Shown in pieces: positions 61,853-64,000 of a DNA stretch of 64,000 bases. The notes under the pieces were generated by a model. The model made no database searches. It saw only the letters and a program-made list of their open reading frames with translations, and was not told where the DNA came from. Each line of letters starts with the position of its first letter. The stretch's first letter is position 1. A program made the translations under genes and the position numbers. Source of the stretch: Pleodorina starrii (lineage: Eukaryota > Chlorophyta > Chlorophyceae > Chlamydomonadales > Volvocaceae); assembly GCA_030267565.1 (NCBI GenBank), contig BRXU01000064.1, forward strand, positions 148,796 through 212,795. Reading direction: 5' to 3'.

Positions 61853-64000
61853 ATATGGGTATGAGTAATATGGGTATGGGTATGGGTAATATGGGTATGG
61901 GTATGGGTAATATGGGTATGGGTATGGGTAATATGGGTATGGGTATGGGTATGGGTAATATGGGTAATATGGGTAATATGGGTATGGGTAATATGGGTAA
62001 TATGGGTATGGGTAATATGGGTATGGGTATGGGTAATATGGGTATGGGTATGGGTAATATGGGTATGGGTATGGGTAATATGGGTATGGGTAATATGGGT
62101 ATGGGTATGGGTAATATGGGTATGGGTATGGGTAATATGGGTATGGGTATGGGTAATATGGGTATGGGTATGGGTAATATGGGTATGGGTATGGGTAATA
62201 TGGGTATGGGTATGGGTAATATGGGTATGGGTATGGGTAATATGGGTATGGGTATGGGTAATATGGGTATGGGTATGGGTAATATGGGTATGGGTATGGG
62301 TAATATGGGTATGAGTAATATGGGTATGGGTATGGGTAATATGGGTATGGGTATGGGTAATATGGGTATGGGTAATATGGGTATGGGTATGGGTAATATG
62401 GGTATGGGTATGGGTAATATGGGTATGGGTATGGGTAATATGGGTATGGGTAATATGGGTATGGGTATGGGTAATATGGGTATGGGTATGGGTAATATGG
62501 GTATGGGTATGGGTAATATGGGTATGGGTATGGGTAATATGGGTATGGGTAATATGGGTATGGGTATGGGTAATATGGGTATGGGTATGGGTAATATGGG
62601 TATGGGTATGGGTAATATGGGTATGGGTAATATGGGTATGGGTATGGGTAATATGGGTATGAGTAATATGGGTATGGGTATGGGTAATATGGGTATGGGT
62701 ATGGGTAATATGGGTATGGGTATGGGTAATATGGGTATGGGTATGGGTAATATGGGTATGGGTATGGGTAATATGGGTATGGGTATGGGTAATATGGGTA
62801 TGGGTATGGGTAATATGGGTATGGGTATGGGTAATATGGGTATGGGTATGGGTAATATGGGTATGGGTATGGGTAATATGGGTATGGGTATGGGTAATAT
62901 GGGTATGGGTATGGGTAATATGGGTAATATGGGTATGGGTATGGGTAATATGGGTATGGGTAATATGGGTATGGGTATGGGTAATATGGGTATGGGTATG
63001 GGTAATATGGGTATGGGTAATATGGGTATGGGTATGGGTAATATGGGTATGAGTAATATGGGTATGGGTATGGGTAATATGGGTATGGGTAATATGGGTA
63101 TGGGTATGGGTAATATGGGTATGGGTATGGGTAATATGGGTATGGGTAATATGGGTAATATGGGTATGGGTAATATGGGTATGGGTATGGGTATGGGTAA
63201 TATGGGTATGAGTAATATGGGTATGGGTATGGGTAATATGGGTATGGGTATGGGTAATATGGGTATGGGTATGGGTAATATGGGTATGGGTATGGGTAAT
63301 ATGGGTATGGGTGATATGGGTATGGGTATGGGTAATATGGGTAATATGGGTATGGGTAATATGGGTATGGGTATGGGTAATATGGGTATGGGTATGGGTA
63401 ATATGGGTATGGGTATGGGTAATATGGGTATGGGTAATATGGGTATGGGTATGGGTAATATGGGTATGGGTATGGGTAATATGGGTATGGGTATGGGGTA
63501 TATGGGTATGGGTATGGGTATGGGTAATATGGGTATGGGTATGGGTAATATGGGTATGGGTATGGGTAATATGGGTATGGGTATGGGTAATATGGGTATG
63601 GGTATGGGTAATATGGGTATGGGTATGGGTAATATGGGTATGGGTATGGGTAATATGGGTATGAGTAATATGGGTATGGGTATGGGTAATATGGGTATGG
63701 GTAATATGGGTATGGGTAATATGGGTATGGGTATGGGTAATATGGGTATGGGTATGGGTAATATGGGTATGGGTAATATGGGTAATATGGGTATGGGTAA
63801 TATGGGTATGGGTATGGGTAATATGGGTATGGGTATGGGTAATATGGGTATGGGTATGGGTAATATGGGTATGGGTATGGGTAATATGGGTATGGGTATG
63901 GGTAATATGGGTATGGGTATGGGTAATATGGGTATGGGTATGGGTAATATGGGTATGGGTATGGGTAATATGGGTATGGGTAATATGGGTATGGGTATGG
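58232..64000. repeat. GGGTAT / GGGTAATAT satellite array running off the window
   Basis: At least 5.77 kb consist only of the hexamer ATGGGT and the nonamer AATATGGGT in varied order, most often one nonamer followed by one or two hexamers (15 or 21 bp). Rare variants (gagtat, aatattgg, ggggtata, gttatggg, gatatggg) mark higher-order blocks. The long open frames across it (HTHT-type on minus, VWVW-type on plus) result from units divisible by three and carry no coding signal. G-triplets are on the plus strand. Confidence 0.97.

Noticed and set aside
58232..63664. Plus-strand VWVWVI open frames
   Set aside because: Same satellite artefact in the other direction.
58232..64000. Telomere at the right end of the window
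   Set aside because: The units are GGGTAT and GGGTAATAT, not the TTTTAGGG or TTTAGGG expected in volvocine algae. A subtelomeric location remains possible.
57641..64000. CRISPR array
   Set aside because: The repeats are contiguous with no unique spacers, and the genes around are eukaryotic.

Overview
This is nuclear DNA from a eukaryote, most likely a volvocine green alga (Chlamydomonas/Volvox relatives). The support is compositional and structural: coding exons are very GC-rich, introns of about 100-700 bp with GT-AG ends interrupt every gene, proteins carry long Gln, Ala and Gly runs, TGTAA polyadenylation signals follow several genes, and there is a plastid-type bifunctional aldehyde/alcohol dehydrogenase (ADHE) with an N-terminal extension. 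The species cannot be named from the window. Exons were assembled by hand from splice-site motifs and reading-phase agreement, so each joint is a prediction.

Layout, left to right. (1) 1-7201, plus: 3' part of a bromodomain protein with a degenerate acetyl-lysine pocket, a small Cys cluster and an enormous Gln-rich tail. (2) 7202-10070: no gene recognised, several microsatellites. (3) 10075-21054, plus: a very large low-complexity protein with a possible split cyclic-nucleotide-binding-like fold; its 3' exons (18.9-21.05 kb) are not resolved. (4) 21841-27368 and 29594-35282, both minus: two tandem complete ADHE genes with identical 15-exon architecture (952 and 953 codons). (5) 37074-39161, minus: a METTL21-type protein methyltransferase. 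(6) about 39.5-44.2 kb, plus: ARPC2, the p34 subunit of the Arp2/3 actin nucleator, divergent from the methyltransferase. (7) 46554-55794, plus: an ankyrin-repeat protein with an N-terminal MGCGVSK lipidation signal, in which almost every exon is exactly 99 bp and encodes one 33-residue repeat. (8) 56.8-57.5 kb: tRNA-like/Pol III-like sequence. (9) 57.64 kb to the window end: a GTATAC-type array followed by at least 5.7 kb of GGGTAT/GGGTAATAT satellite.

The genes do not form one pathway. The two ADHE genes are the only functional cluster and would supply fermentative reduction of acetyl-CoA to ethanol in the dark or under anoxia. The most notable structures are the one-exon-one-repeat ankyrin gene, the intron-level identity between the middles of the two ADHE genes (a gene-conversion signature), the bromodomain with Phe where the ligand-binding Asn is expected, and the higher-order satellite array at the right end. 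I found no CRISPR array, prokaryotic operon, viral gene or autonomous transposon coding region.
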